42,390 bases of DNA from Bacillota bacterium (GCA_023457355.1 JAEWLW010000092.1:1-42390), one strand, 5' to 3'. Counted from the first letter of the stretch, positions 7,661-15,255 are shown. A program made the numbers and translations. Notes: generated by a model from the letters alone, not told the origin.

Positions 7661-8431
7661 TTATATCTCTTTGCGCCAGCGGATAACCGCCCGTTCCAGC
7701 AGGCTGATGACCGCGACGATGAGCATCGCCACAGCCGAAAGCAGCACAATAGGCGCAAACACGCCCGCGCCGTCCAGTTGGGTCATCATCCGGCGGGAAA
7801 AATAGCCCAGCCCGCTCTGTGCGCCAAGCCATTCGCCGATGGCCGCGCCGATAATCGAAAGCGGAATGGCCATTTTAATCGCCGAAAAGAAATAGGGCAG
7901 CGCGCCGGGCAGCTTCAGCTTTAAAAATATCGCCTTCTTGCCCGCGCCGTAGGTGATCAGCAGCTCCTCCATCTCGGTTTTGGCCGAGCGGAAGCCGTCG
8001 AACACCGAAATGGTGATTGGGAAAAAGGTGATGAGCACCGTCACCAGCACCTTGCTCCAGATGCCGTAACCGAACCACAGCACAAACAGCGGCGCAATGG
8101 CCGTGGTGGGGATGGTCTGGGACGCGATGATGATAGGGTAGAACGCCTTTTCAGCCAGCGGGCTTAAATCCATCGCCACGGCCAGCAACAGCCCCAATAC
8201 GATCGAAATCAGCAGCCCGATAAAGGTTACAAGCATGGTGGCGGGCAGATGCACGAGAAGCAGCGGCTCGCGCAGTTCCCACAGCCGCACAAGAATCTGC
8301 GTGGGCGACGGGATGATGTAGGCGGCGTTAACCTTCATGGCGGCGGCCTGCCACAGCATGAGCAGGAACAGCACCAGGCCCGCGGCGGGCAGATTGGCAG
8401 CGGCGGCGGTCCATTTTTTGCGGTTTTTCAC
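7661..8431 (-). CDS. thiX: ABC transporter permease, ThiX
   Basis: This is the membrane subunit of the pyrimidine-precursor importer. The 256-residue protein has a basic start and about six membrane segments. The EAA cytoplasmic loop (EELLITYGAGKKAIFLKLKL, about residues 150-170) docks on the ATPase. PSPTQILVRLWEL and the SSU-type fold match taurine/nitrate/thiamine-precursor permeases. It starts with GTG, overlapping the thiZ stop by four bases (GTGA), so the two are translationally coupled. Substrate assignment comes from the operon, since this permease class also moves sulfonates. Confidence 0.9.
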   Translation of the reverse strand: MKNRKKWTAAAANLPAAGLVLFLLMLWQAAAMKVNAAYIIPSPTQILVRLWELREPLLLVHLPATMLVTFIGLLISIVLGLLLAVAMDLSPLAEKAFYPIIIASQTIPTTAIAPLFVLWFGYGIWSKVLVTVLITFFPITISVFDGFRSAKTEMEELLITYGAGKKAIFLKLKLPGALPYFFSAIKMAIPLSIIGAAIGEWLGAQSGLGYFSRRMMTQLDGAGVFAPIVLLSAVAMLIVAVISLLERAVIRWRKEI

Positions 8432-9183
8432 AGCGCCACCTGCTTTCTTAACAGCGCGACAAGCCGTTCGCGCAGTTCGATGATCTCAGGCCGCGCCAGC
8501 ATGTCGCGGCTGCGGGGGTAAGGCAGCGGCACGGGGATATCGATAAGCGTTTTAATCGGCGTCTGTGCCACGACCAGAATCCGTTTGGAGAGGAACACCG
8601 CCTCCTCCACATCATGCGTAATAAACAGGATGGTCTTTTCGCTTTGCGCCCATTGGGAAAGCAGCCATTCCTGCATGGCGACGCGGGTCAGAAAATCCAG
8701 CGCCGAAAACGGCTCGTCGAGCAGCAGCAGCTCGGAGCCGGTGAGCACTGTGCGCCCGAACGCGGCGCGCTGCCGCATGCCGCCCGAAAGTTCGGCAGGG
8801 TATTTGTGCTCGCAGCCCGAAAGTCCGACCTGCGTCAGCATCTGCCGCGCCCGCTGCTGCATCTGCGCCTTTGAGAGCCCGCCCGCAACCTCCATCGGCA
8901 GCTTTAAATTCGCTTCCACTGTGCGCCACGGGAACAGCAGGTCGCGCTGCGGCATGTAGCCGCAGTAGTGCTTTTGGCCGCGGATATCCGCCCCGCCGAC
9001 AAAAATTTCGCCCGAATCGGGGGGGAGCAGGCCGTTTATCAGCCTGAAGATCGTGCTTTTGCCGCAGCCGCTGACCCCGACGAGCGAAACAAACGCGCCC
9101 GCCTGCACGTCAAAGGAAAGGCCCTCCACCGTCGGGGCCGCCTCCTTCGGGTATTGGTATGTCACCTCTCGCAGCGAAAGCAT
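8428..9183 (-). CDS. thiZ: ABC transporter ATPase, ThiZ
   Basis: This ATP-hydrolysing subunit drives the ThiXY importer. The ATG at 9183 is preceded by GGAGG with 7-nt spacing and lies 2 nt after the tenA stop. Longer frames would run into tenA. The 251-residue protein shows Walker A GVSGCGKST (36-44), Q-loop MPQRD (77-81), signature LSGGMRQR (132-139), Walker B LLLLDEP (152-158) and the switch region FITHDVEEAVFLS. The sequence PQRDLLFPWRT is typical of the nitrate/sulfonate/thiamine-precursor (NrtD/SsuB-like) ATPases. The role follows from its neighbours. Confidence 0.92.
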   Translation of the reverse strand: MLSLREVTYQYPKEAAPTVEGLSFDVQAGAFVSLVGVSGCGKSTIFRLINGLLPPDSGEIFVGGADIRGQKHYCGYMPQRDLLFPWRTVEANLKLPMEVAGGLSKAQMQQRARQMLTQVGLSGCEHKYPAELSGGMRQRAAFGRTVLTGSELLLLDEPFSALDFLTRVAMQEWLLSQWAQSEKTILFITHDVEEAVFLSKRILVVAQTPIKTLIDIPVPLPYPRSRDMLARPEIIELRERLVALLRKQVAL

Positions 9184-9185
9184 CG

Positions 9186-9845
9186 CTAATCCTCCATCTT
9201 CCATGCCATATCCCAAAACTGCGCCTCATAACGGCTGCAATTGATAAATACTTCCTCCAGATAAGCCAGCTCCCGTTCGCCGCGCCCCTCGGCCAGCGTA
9301 TTCATCAGGTCGATCAGCGCGTTGTTCTCCGCCTGATACGCCTCCGAACAATAGCCCGCAATCCACTCGCCGTAAAGCGGGTGCTGCGCCGCGCCCGGAA
9401 TCCCGTTTAAACGCAGGCCGATCTCAGCGTAGCTCCACGAGCAGGCCAATATCGCCGCCGTGATGGCGGCCACATCGCCGGCAAAGGCGACCGACAGCAT
9501 GTAGTGGGTGTAAGAGCCATTCGCCAGCGCGGGCTTTGCCGCTTCGGCTTCCCTTTGGTCGATGCCAAGCCGGTTCATATAGGTTTTGTGGATGGTCATC
9601 TCACCGTTCAGAACCGCCTCCACGCTTTTGGCAAAGCGGCGCATGTGCGCAGGGTTCGTCGCCTTGACCACACCGAGCGCGAACACCTTGGCGTATTCAA
9701 ACAGGTAGCGATAATCCTGAACCATAAAGTAGCGGAAACGTTCGACGTCAAGGCTGCCGTCCCCGATACCTTTGACAAACGGGTGGGCGTGGTAGCCCGC
9801 CCAAATAGCTTCCGCGCTCTTATGTAAGCGGTCGGTGAAGGTCAT
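9186..9845 (-). CDS. tenA: Aminopyrimidine aminohydrolase / thiaminase II, TenA
   Basis: TenA hydrolyses aminomethyl-HMP to HMP, feeding pyrimidine from degraded thiamine back into synthesis. It can also cleave thiamine itself. The 219-residue all-helical protein contains VQDYRYLFEYAKVFA (substrate-binding Asp and Tyr region), the catalytic cysteine in ACSWSYAEIG and the C-terminal YEAQFWDMAW with the family's essential Glu. It starts at ATG 9845 within the last codons of the HAD gene (ATGA overlap, GGGGAGG upstream). Sitting directly before thiZXY, it supports FAMP-type pyrimidine salvage as the transporter's purpose. Confidence 0.94.
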   Translation of the reverse strand: MTFTDRLHKSAEAIWAGYHAHPFVKGIGDGSLDVERFRYFMVQDYRYLFEYAKVFALGVVKATNPAHMRRFAKSVEAVLNGEMTIHKTYMNRLGIDQREAEAAKPALANGSYTHYMLSVAFAGDVAAITAAILACSWSYAEIGLRLNGIPGAAQHPLYGEWIAGYCSEAYQAENNALIDLMNTLAEGRGERELAYLEEVFINCSRYEAQFWDMAWKMED

Positions 9846-10504
9846 ACCGGCACCTCCCCGGCCAACGCCGCGGCTGCGACGGCGTAGTCCGCAATATATT
9901 CGTCAATGGTCTGCTTTAAGCGTTCCTGATGCCGCTCGGCGGAGGGGTCATATACGCCGACGACGTAATACCCTGCCTGCTTCGCCGTTTCGGCGGCATA
10001 GGGGGCGTCCTCATAAACGGCGATGTCGGCGGGCGCGGCGCCCAGCCTTTGAGCCGCCGCGTGGTAAACGGCCGGGCTGGTCTTGCCCACGCCAATAGCC
10101 TCGCAGCTGACGATAAATTCGAAATATTGAAGAAAACCCAGCCTTGTTAAGCAGATGCGCGCCAGCGCTTCGTCGGTGGCGGTGGCCACACAGCAGCGTA
10201 CGCCCGCGGCTTTAAGCGCATTTAGATATTGCGCGGCGTTTTCGCGCGGCTGGATGGCCGTCTCATACTGCGCGCGCATATAGTTATTGAGCGCGTCCAC
10301 GATTTCTTCAACCGTGCCGGTGACGCCAAGCGTCTGGAAATAGCCCGCCGACTGCGGCAGGGTCAGCGGCGCGATGATTTTGCGCAGATCCTCCGGCGGA
10401 GTAATCCCCTGCGAGAGAAGAAAATTTTTGCCCAGCCCCCGCCAAACCGGCATGGAATCTAAAAGCGTGCCGTCCATGTCAAAAATTGCAAAGCGTTTGT
10501 TCAT
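9842..10504 (-). CDS. HAD-superfamily phosphatase in the thi operon
   Basis: This is a Mg-dependent hydrolase of the HAD class with a beta-phosphoglucomutase-like cap. The nucleophile motif DMDGTLLDSM is at residues 9-18, motif II is the VATAT segment, a Lys follows in GVGKTSP, and acidic motif IV is VYEDAPYAAE. The 220-residue length is typical. It is locked in the thi operon by a 3-nt gap after thiE and a four-base overlap with tenA. This makes a thiamine-related phosphate ester (thiamine monophosphate, HMP-P or thiazole-P) a reasonable but unproven substrate. The ribosome site is weak, suggesting coupling to thiE. Confidence 0.85.
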   Translation of the reverse strand: MNKRFAIFDMDGTLLDSMPVWRGLGKNFLLSQGITPPEDLRKIIAPLTLPQSAGYFQTLGVTGTVEEIVDALNNYMRAQYETAIQPRENAAQYLNALKAAGVRCCVATATDEALARICLTRLGFLQYFEFIVSCEAIGVGKTSPAVYHAAAQRLGAAPADIAVYEDAPYAAETAKQAGYYVVGVYDPSAERHQERLKQTIDEYIADYAVAAAALAGEVPV

Positions 10505-10507
10505 GGC

Positions 10508-11149
10508 CTAGCTGTTCACCACCTTCTCACTGAGTGTGCGCAGCTCGCGGGTGGCAACGGCAACGTCCGGCTTTGCGAAGATAGCCGAAATAACCGCCAC
10601 GCCGTCGATGCCGCTGCCGGCCAGCTGTAGAATGTTCTTCTCGTTGATGCCGCCGATGGCCACGACCGGGATGCTGACCGCCGCGCAAATTTCCTGTAAG
10701 CGCGCGACGCTGATGGCCTGCGCGTCCTTCTTGGTTGCGGTGCCGAACACCGCGCCGACACCGATATAATCCGCGCCGCTTTCTTCGGCGCGTTTCGCCG
10801 TCTCCACCGTGTTGGCCGAGATGCCCAAAATTTTATCCGGCCCGATGAGCGCCCGGATATCTTTATCCACGATATCCGACTGGCCGACGTGCACGCCGTC
10901 CGCGCCGCATTTTAAGGCAACCTCAATATTATCGTTTATGACAAAGGGAATATTGTGCTTTTTGGCGACGGACTTGATTTTTTCGGCTTCGGCCAAAAAT
11001 TCGCCGTCGGTCAGCTCCTTTTCGCGCAGCTGCAAAAAGGTGGCCCCGGCTTGCAGGACTTTTTCTACGGCGCTTTCCAGCGTCTCGCCGTGAAGCCAGC
11101 TGCGGTCGGTCACGGCGTAAAGCAGCATGGCGCTTTTATCGGTTTTCAA
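10508..11149 (-). CDS. thiE: Thiamine-phosphate synthase
   Basis: ThiE joins HMP pyrophosphate and thiazole phosphate to make thiamine phosphate. The TIM-barrel protein of 213 residues carries LYAVTDR at its start, FLQLREK, INDNIEVALKCGADGVHVGQSD (pyrophosphate site), GISANTVETAKRAEESGADYIGVGAVF and VVAIGGI. The start is taken as TTG 11149 behind AAGGGGG. The next ATG (11128) has no ribosome site. The gene overlaps the end of thiM by 14 nt. Confidence 0.95.
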   Translation of the reverse strand: MKTDKSAMLLYAVTDRSWLHGETLESAVEKVLQAGATFLQLREKELTDGEFLAEAEKIKSVAKKHNIPFVINDNIEVALKCGADGVHVGQSDIVDKDIRALIGPDKILGISANTVETAKRAEESGADYIGVGAVFGTATKKDAQAISVARLQEICAAVSIPVVAIGGINEKNILQLAGSGIDGVAVISAIFAKPDVAVATRELRTLSEKVVNS

Positions 11150-11951
11150 TGCGTTGTCCCCCTTCTAACTGTGAATCGGTGAGCACGCTCATCGCATCGA
11201 TGAGATAGGTTCTAAACGAGGCCGTGCCCGCGCGATTGGCCAGCATCTTCTCGCGCGCCAGCTCGCCGCAGAGCCCCATGGCCGAGACCGCCTCAACCGT
11301 TGCGGCGTAGGCGTCGCCGGGCTGCGCGCCGCAAAAAGCGCCGATGAGCGCCGTCAGCATGCAGCCGCTGCCGGTAATCTGCGCCATTTCGGCGCAGCCG
11401 TTTGTGATAACGCAGGCGCGGTCGGCGTCGGCGATAATATCCAGCCGGCCCGAAATCGCGATAACCGCGCCGGTCGCCTTGGCAAAATCCTTCGCCATCC
11501 GGCAGACGGCATCGAGATTCTCTTCGGTGACGGCGTCCTTTTCGCCCGCGTCAACCCCGCGCATATCCGACTGGCCGACCGCCAGTGCCTTAATTTCCGA
11601 GATGTTCCCACGGATAACCGAGAGTTGGAGCGCTTTTAAGATTTGCGCGCAGCTCTCGGCCCGCAGGCGGGAAGCGCCCGCCGCCACGGGGTCGAGCACG
11701 ACCGGCTTGCCCAGCGCGTTGGCACGTTTTCCAGCGGTGACCATCGCGTCGATATCCCCCACCGTGCCCAGGTTTAGCACCAGCGCCGAGGCGACGGCGA
11801 CAATCTCCGCCACCTCGCGTATATCGTGCGCCATCGTCGGGGTGCCGCCCGCCGCCAGAATAATATTGGCGCAGTCGTTGACGGTGACAAAATTGGTGAT
11901 GCAGTGCACCAGCGGCTTTTTATCGTGAAGGACTTGCAGGGTCTGTTTCAT
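11136..11951 (-). CDS. thiM: Hydroxyethylthiazole kinase
   Basis: ThiM phosphorylates the thiazole alcohol (THZ) so it can be joined to HMP-PP by ThiE. The 271-residue ribokinase-like protein has PLVHCITNFVTVNDCANIILAAGGTPTMAHD, the family's most conserved block. It also has DPVAAGASRLR, a phosphate loop near VIRGNISE and the catalytic TGSGCMLTALIGAFCG. ATG 11951 follows GGGGGAAAG by 8 nt. Its presence next to thiW indicates thiazole salvage. Confidence 0.96.
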   Translation of the reverse strand: MKQTLQVLHDKKPLVHCITNFVTVNDCANIILAAGGTPTMAHDIREVAEIVAVASALVLNLGTVGDIDAMVTAGKRANALGKPVVLDPVAAGASRLRAESCAQILKALQLSVIRGNISEIKALAVGQSDMRGVDAGEKDAVTEENLDAVCRMAKDFAKATGAVIAISGRLDIIADADRACVITNGCAEMAQITGSGCMLTALIGAFCGAQPGDAYAATVEAVSAMGLCGELAREKMLANRAGTASFRTYLIDAMSVLTDSQLEGGQRIENR

Positions 11952-11963
11952 TGTTCTTTCCCC

Positions 11964-12464
11964 CTAACGGTTAATATCGTCCAGCAGGCGCTGTAACGTG
12001 CCGGAGCGCTTGAGCACACCCAACACCAGCACGGCAAGCAACGCGCCCATCATCGAGGACGGCGCATAAAACGGGATGTAATAAAGCGGCGACTGGGCGT
12101 CAAGCCCATACCACATTTTCATGAGCGGATAGGCGACCATCGCGCTGATGATGCCGGTGCCGACCACCTCGCCGATAACGGCGGCCCACAGCTTTTTCGT
12201 CTTCCGGTAAAGCAGGCCGGAAAGGAACGCGCCAAAGACAGCGCCCACCACCGCCTGAATGGTGCGGCCGCTCATCATGCGCATGACGCCGGTTAAAAAC
12301 GCGGCGGCCAGACCGTACCACGGCCCCAAGAACACCGCCGCCAGCACGTTGACAAAATGCTGGAACGGCGCCATGGACGGAAAATAAACGAAGGTGCACA
12401 ACACAAAGCTCAGGCAGGCAAACATGGCCGTGAGCACCATTTTGCGGATTTTAACGGTATTCAT
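11964..12464 (-). CDS. thiW: ThiW, substrate-capture membrane protein for thiazole (ECF type)
   Basis: ThiW proteins are predicted S components of energy-coupling-factor transporters for the thiazole moiety, and they co-occur with ThiM. The 166-residue protein has about five membrane segments and family motifs: FPSMAPFQHFVNVLAAVFLGPWYG, MRMMSGRT and a PFYAPSSMMGA stretch. The shared EcfA/EcfT module is not in the window. The ribosome site (AGAGGCC) is about 13 nt from ATG 12464, so translation may depend on the gene before it. Confidence 0.92.
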   Translation of the reverse strand: MNTVKIRKMVLTAMFACLSFVLCTFVYFPSMAPFQHFVNVLAAVFLGPWYGLAAAFLTGVMRMMSGRTIQAVVGAVFGAFLSGLLYRKTKKLWAAVIGEVVGTGIISAMVAYPLMKMWYGLDAQSPLYYIPFYAPSSMMGALLAVLVLGVLKRSGTLQRLLDDINR

Positions 12465-12483
12465 ATCAGGTATGGCCTCTTTC

Positions 12484-12771
12484 TTATTGGTGTTTTTTAA
12501 CTTTTTGGTCTATTGTCCAGATGCCGTCGGGGCTGTAGCTGATTTTGACATAGCTCATGACGCTGGGTGCGCCCTCGCGGATGCAGATCAGCGCGCATTC
12601 CTTAACGATAGCCATCAGTTGGTCGTAATCGCCTTCAATGGTGGTCTCAAACGGGCCGACCACGTAGTGCAGGCCGCTGGATTTGATATAGGCGATAACG
12701 GCATCGACAATGCGGAGCGTCTCGTCGCCGTCTACCTTGGGCAACACCTGAATTGCAACGCTTGAGTTCAT
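12484..12771 (-). CDS. Thiamine-binding protein, MTH1187/YkoF family
   Basis: This is a small cytoplasmic protein of the MTH1187/YkoF (DUF77) family, which binds thiamine or its pyrimidine. From ATG 12771 it has 95 residues: a ferredoxin-like fold beginning SSVAIQVLPKVDG, IVDAVIAYIKSSGLHYVVGPFETTIEGDYDQLM. The ATG at 12780 is too close to AAGGAG, whereas 12771 is spaced by 9 nt. It is the first gene of the thi operon. I find no TPP aptamer or strong promoter in the roughly 70 bp before it. A weak TTGAAA box is present, and repeats begin at 12826. Confidence 0.88.
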   Translation of the reverse strand: MNSSVAIQVLPKVDGDETLRIVDAVIAYIKSSGLHYVVGPFETTIEGDYDQLMAIVKECALICIREGAPSVMSYVKISYSPDGIWTIDQKVKKHQ

Positions 12772-12825
12772 CGTTTTCATCTCCTTGCAATAATATTGGT
12801 TGTGGTGTTTAATCTTTTCAAATGT

Positions 12826-12846
12826 TATAATAGCCGCAAAGTCGGC
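12826..12846. repeat. Partial TATAAT palindromic repeat next to element M
   Basis: GTTATAATAGCCGCAAAG followed by TCGGCT matches the left half of the palindrome found at 371 and 42221, and abuts the start of element M copy 2. A related hairpin, AGCCAC-AAA-GTGGCT, lies immediately after the element (13084-13098). The insertion therefore seems to be bracketed by two versions of one target hairpin. Confidence 0.5.
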
Positions 12847-13083
12847 TCAGGCTGTCCAAGAACGTTTTCTTACTAAAAAATTGCACAAATTAAAGTTTTT
12901 GGTCAAGCTTTTTTCAAAAAGCTTGCGTGCTTCATTCTTCAAAAAGCGCAGGAGGGGCAGCCAAAACAGTCCGGGGGACTGTTTTGGCGCGGGGAACCCC
13001 CGCAAGGGGTTCCCCGATGGCGCGTCAAGCGGCATGAGACTTGTGCAAGCCGCTAAAATGCCTTCGCTTTTTTGACAAGCTGA
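12847..13083 (-). mobile_element. Dispersed element M, copy 2 (inverted)
   Basis: The ends are TCAGGCTGTCCAAG at the left and TTTTTTGACAAGCTGA at the right, inverted repeats of each other with a few mismatches. Hairpins CCAAAACAGTCC-GGG-GGACTGTTTTGG (12961-12987) and GGGGAACCCC/GGGGTTCCCC (12991-13015) match those of copies 1 and 3 in reverse orientation. Length is 237 bp and there is no gene inside. It sits between the thi operon start and the GNAT gene. Confidence 0.75.
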
Positions 13084-13111
13084 GCCACAAAGTGGCTGTC
13101 ATCCGCCCTGA

Positions 13112-13193
13112 TTCGCAACGGCTCGCCGCTAACGCGGCAACCGCCTTTTGATGCGAAATTATACCACTGCGCGCTTTGCGCTTGTGGTATAAT
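13112..13193. repeat. Palindromic TATAAT repeat, copy P2
   Basis: The GC module CGCAACGGCTCGCCGC ... CCGCCTTTTGATGCG is followed by a hairpin formed by ATTATACCACTGCGCGC and GCGCTTGTGGTATAAT. The final TGTGGTATAAT is an extended -10 motif placed 34 nt before the GNAT start codon. This copy probably supplies the promoter of that gene. Confidence 0.7.
13185..13193 (+). promoter_or_regulatory. Extended -10 promoter of the GNAT gene
   Basis: TGG-TATAAT (TG at 13185-13186, TATAAT 13188-13193) lacks a recognisable -35 box. The motif belongs to the palindromic repeat, so the promoter appears to be carried by the repeat. Confidence 0.5.
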
Positions 13194-13226
13194 AACCGCA
13201 AACTGACAAAAATGCGAGGGATAAAA

Positions 13227-13730
13227 ATGTGCAACACCGGTACGGTTACATTTCTGAACGCCACTGAACAGGATCTGGCGGCAATGCTGGCGCTTTACAA
13301 TGAGCACATTGTGAACACCACCGCCACGTTCGACTATGAAGAAATCGGTCCGGAGGAATTTAAGAGCCGAATCAGCTTCGGCGACGACCGCTGCCAAACC
13401 TTCTGTGCTTACATCGGCGGGGAATGGGCCGGTTTTTGCTTTTTAACGCCGTTTAACAAGAAAACCGCCTATGACAAAACCGTGGAAATCGGCCTTTATT
13501 TAAAGCGGCCGTTTACGGGCAGGGGCTACGGCGGGCAAATTGTTGCGCAGCTGGAATCGGCCGCAAAAGCGGCGCACTTTGAAATGATTGTCGCATCCGT
13601 TTCCGGTGAGAACCTGCCAAGCATCAAGCTGTTTAAAAAGCTCGGCTACGCGCAATGCGCGCACTATAAGCAAATTGCCGTCAAGTTTGGCAGGAAACAG
13701 GATATCCTCGATTTCCAAAAAGCAATTTGA
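13227..13730 (+). CDS. GNAT N-acetyltransferase, Pat/Bar-like
   Basis: This acetyl-CoA-dependent N-acetyltransferase is similar in layout to phosphinothricin/methionine-sulfone acetyltransferases. Residues include ATEQDLAAMLALYNEHIVNTTATFDYE near the start and the acetyl-CoA loop RPFTGRGYGGQIV. The ending ASVSGENLPSIKLFKKLGYAQCAHYKQIAVKFGR is the usual C-terminus of this group. ATG 13227 is preceded by GAGGGA; the upstream in-frame stretch lies in the repeat. It points against both thi transcription units and ends 14 nt from the thiD stop. The real substrate is unknown; this family often acts on amino-acid analogues. Confidence 0.85.
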   Translation: MCNTGTVTFLNATEQDLAAMLALYNEHIVNTTATFDYEEIGPEEFKSRISFGDDRCQTFCAYIGGEWAGFCFLTPFNKKTAYDKTVEIGLYLKRPFTGRGYGGQIVAQLESAAKAAHFEMIVASVSGENLPSIKLFKKLGYAQCAHYKQIAVKFGRKQDILDFQKAI

Positions 13731-13744
13731 ATGCGCGCAAACAG

Positions 13745-14533
13745 CTACCCCTGCCGGATGTTGAAGCAATGGTTCAGCGGGCCGCTTCCCTGCCCCAGAT
13801 TTAGCATGGCGGACAAAGCGCCGGTGATGTAGTCCTTGGCGCGCTTAAAGGCTTCCGGCAGCGGATACCCCTGCGCAAGGTTGCAGGCAATGGCGGAGGA
13901 CAGCGTGCAGCCGGTGCCGTGGTTGTTGGGGTTCGCCACCCGCGCCGAACGGTACCAGTGCGCCTCCCCCTGGTAAAACAGCAGGTCGTCCGCCGAATCG
14001 TCCAGATGGCCGCCCTTGATGATGATGCCACCCTTGAGCAGTTTTTCCAACGCTTTTGCGGCGCGCAGCATGTCTTCGGTGTTATGGACCGCAAAACCGC
14101 AGAGGCATTCGGCTTCCGGAATGTTCGGGGTGATGACGGCCGCCATCGGCAGCAGCTTGGTTTTAAGCGTATCAAGCGCGCCGTCGGAAATCAGGCGGCT
14201 GCCGCTGGTCGAGACCATGACCGGGTCGACCACGATGTTTTGCGCGCGGTAATCGCCCAGCTTTCTGGCGATCATCTCGATGATGCCCGCATTCGAGACC
14301 ATGCCGATCTTCACCGCGTCGGGGCGGATATCCTGAAAGATGCAGTCCAGCTGCTGCCCGACAAATTCCGGCGTCGCTTCCATCACGCCGTAAACGCCGG
14401 TTGTGTTCTGCGCGGTGAGCGCCGTGATGGCGCTCATGCCGTAAACGCCATGCGCCGTCATCGTTTTAAGGTCGGCCTGAATGCCGGCGCCACCGCTGCA
14501 ATCCGAGCCCGCAATGGTGAGAACCTTTTTCAT
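13745..14533 (-). CDS. thiD: HMP/HMP-P kinase
   Basis: ThiD phosphorylates HMP twice to HMP-PP, the pyrimidine donor for ThiE. From ATG 14533 (AAAGGA about 9 nt upstream) it has 262 residues of the ribokinase fold: KKVLTIAGSDCSGGAGIQADLKT at the start, VYGMSAITALTAQNT, DPVMVSTSG, TPNIPEAECL, IIIKGGH and the catalytic NNHGTGCTLSSAIACNLA. A longer frame to 14623 would run through the riboswitch terminator and is rejected. It is the only gene directly behind the TPP riboswitch. No terminator is visible before the convergent GNAT gene. Confidence 0.96.
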   Translation of the reverse strand: MKKVLTIAGSDCSGGAGIQADLKTMTAHGVYGMSAITALTAQNTTGVYGVMEATPEFVGQQLDCIFQDIRPDAVKIGMVSNAGIIEMIARKLGDYRAQNIVVDPVMVSTSGSRLISDGALDTLKTKLLPMAAVITPNIPEAECLCGFAVHNTEDMLRAAKALEKLLKGGIIIKGGHLDDSADDLLFYQGEAHWYRSARVANPNNHGTGCTLSSAIACNLAQGYPLPEAFKRAKDYITGALSAMLNLGQGSGPLNHCFNIRQG

Positions 14534-14580
14534 GTGCTTCATTCCTTTCTTTCTGCACAGCAGGTTTGTGCGGCAAAGCA

Positions 14581-14615
14581 TAAAAAAGAAGGGTATCCCT
14601 TTCCGGGATACCCTT
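14581..14615 (-). terminator. Expression-platform terminator of the TPP riboswitch
   Basis: On the minus strand an 11-bp stem AAGGGTATCCC/GGGATACCCTT (14615-14605 with 14599-14589, loop GGAAA) is followed by CTTTTTTA. It lies between aptamer and thiD start, so binding of TPP would be expected to stop transcription here. Confidence 0.88.
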
Positions 14616-14661
14616 TTCATCATCTTGATAAGGCGGAAAGACCACCTTAAAATTTTGATTG

Positions 14662-14758
14662 CACCGCATCCCTACGTTGGCATTATCCAAATCAGGTAAG
14701 GTCGAGGGGTTATGCCCCTCCTCTCAGCCTTCCAGTAAGAAAGCTCCCTTGCAGCATT
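14662..14758 (-). promoter_or_regulatory. TPP riboswitch aptamer (THI box)
   Basis: The minus strand reads GCAAGGGAGC, GGCTGAGAGGA, a stem of GGGG/CCCC, then ACCTGATTTGGATAATGCC and AACGTAGGGATGC. These are the conserved pyrimidine and pyrophosphate sensor segments of the THI box in the right order and spacing. Together with the downstream terminator it should switch off thiD when thiamine pyrophosphate is plentiful. Confidence 0.97.
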
Positions 14759-14759
14759 T

Positions 14760-14788
14760 ATGGTAGCACTTTCCGCGTCGCTTGTCAA
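14760..14788 (-). promoter_or_regulatory. Promoter of the thiD riboswitch transcript
   Basis: On the minus strand TTGACA (14788-14783) and TACCAT (14765-14760) are spaced by 17 nt, just before the aptamer. The -10 box is imperfect. Confidence 0.65.
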
Positions 14789-14803
14789 ACAAATCTGTGC
14801 CGG

Positions 14804-15187
14804 TTATTTGGGCAGGTCGGTTGTCGGCACCACCATGACGGAGACCTGATTGGGCATGCAAACCGCGATATCCATATCGCGCCAGAGCCAGCCCGCATGC
14901 ACGCAGATCTGGTCCGGGCAGGTGGAGGATTTAAAATGGATCTCATGGTCCTTGACGGTCAGCACCACCCCTACGCCAAACAGCGCGTCCAGGTCGATAT
15001 CGTAAGGCTCGGCATCTTTAGAAAGATCCACCGTGCAGACATCAACGCCCCGGATTGAAACAACGGCGCTCATGGCCGGCTCCTGAGGCTGCATTTGCCG
15101 GTATATTAAAAAACCGAACGAGGCCAACACCATTAACGCAATAACCGTCACCACAGCAAGCTGTGCCTTGGAGGCCGGTAATCTCAT
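14804..15187 (-). CDS. NusG domain II-containing protein
   Basis: This is a small membrane-anchored protein with one N-terminal membrane helix (about residues 10-30) and an extracytoplasmic domain of the NusG_II type. It shows VVSIRGVDVCTVDLSKDAEPYDI and the signature STCPDQICVHAGWL ... AVCMPNQVSVMV. Proteins of this type are common in Clostridia, often beside membrane transporters or heptaprenyl/FMN-linked genes. Their function is unknown, and they are not transcription factors. The paired cysteines in TCPDQIC are conserved in the family. It is transcribed on its own from the promoter at 15227-15255. Confidence 0.85.
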   Translation of the reverse strand: MRLPASKAQLAVVTVIALMVLASFGFLIYRQMQPQEPAMSAVVSIRGVDVCTVDLSKDAEPYDIDLDALFGVGVVLTVKDHEIHFKSSTCPDQICVHAGWLWRDMDIAVCMPNQVSVMVVPTTDLPK

Positions 15188-15226
15188 ATCATACGCCCTT
15201 TCTGGCTTACAGATTTATCCGTACCA

Positions 15227-15255
15227 ATCATAATATAAACCCGCCGCATCGTCAA
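15227..15255 (-). promoter_or_regulatory. Promoter of the NusG_II gene
   Basis: On the minus strand TTGACG (15255-15250) and TATGAT (15232-15227) have a 17-nt spacer. The start site would be about 33 nt before the ATG. Confidence 0.75.

Noticed and set aside
12772..12846. A second TPP riboswitch before the thi operon
   Set aside because: Searched for CTGAGA, ACCTGAT and the GGATAATGCC segment on the minus strand. None is present.
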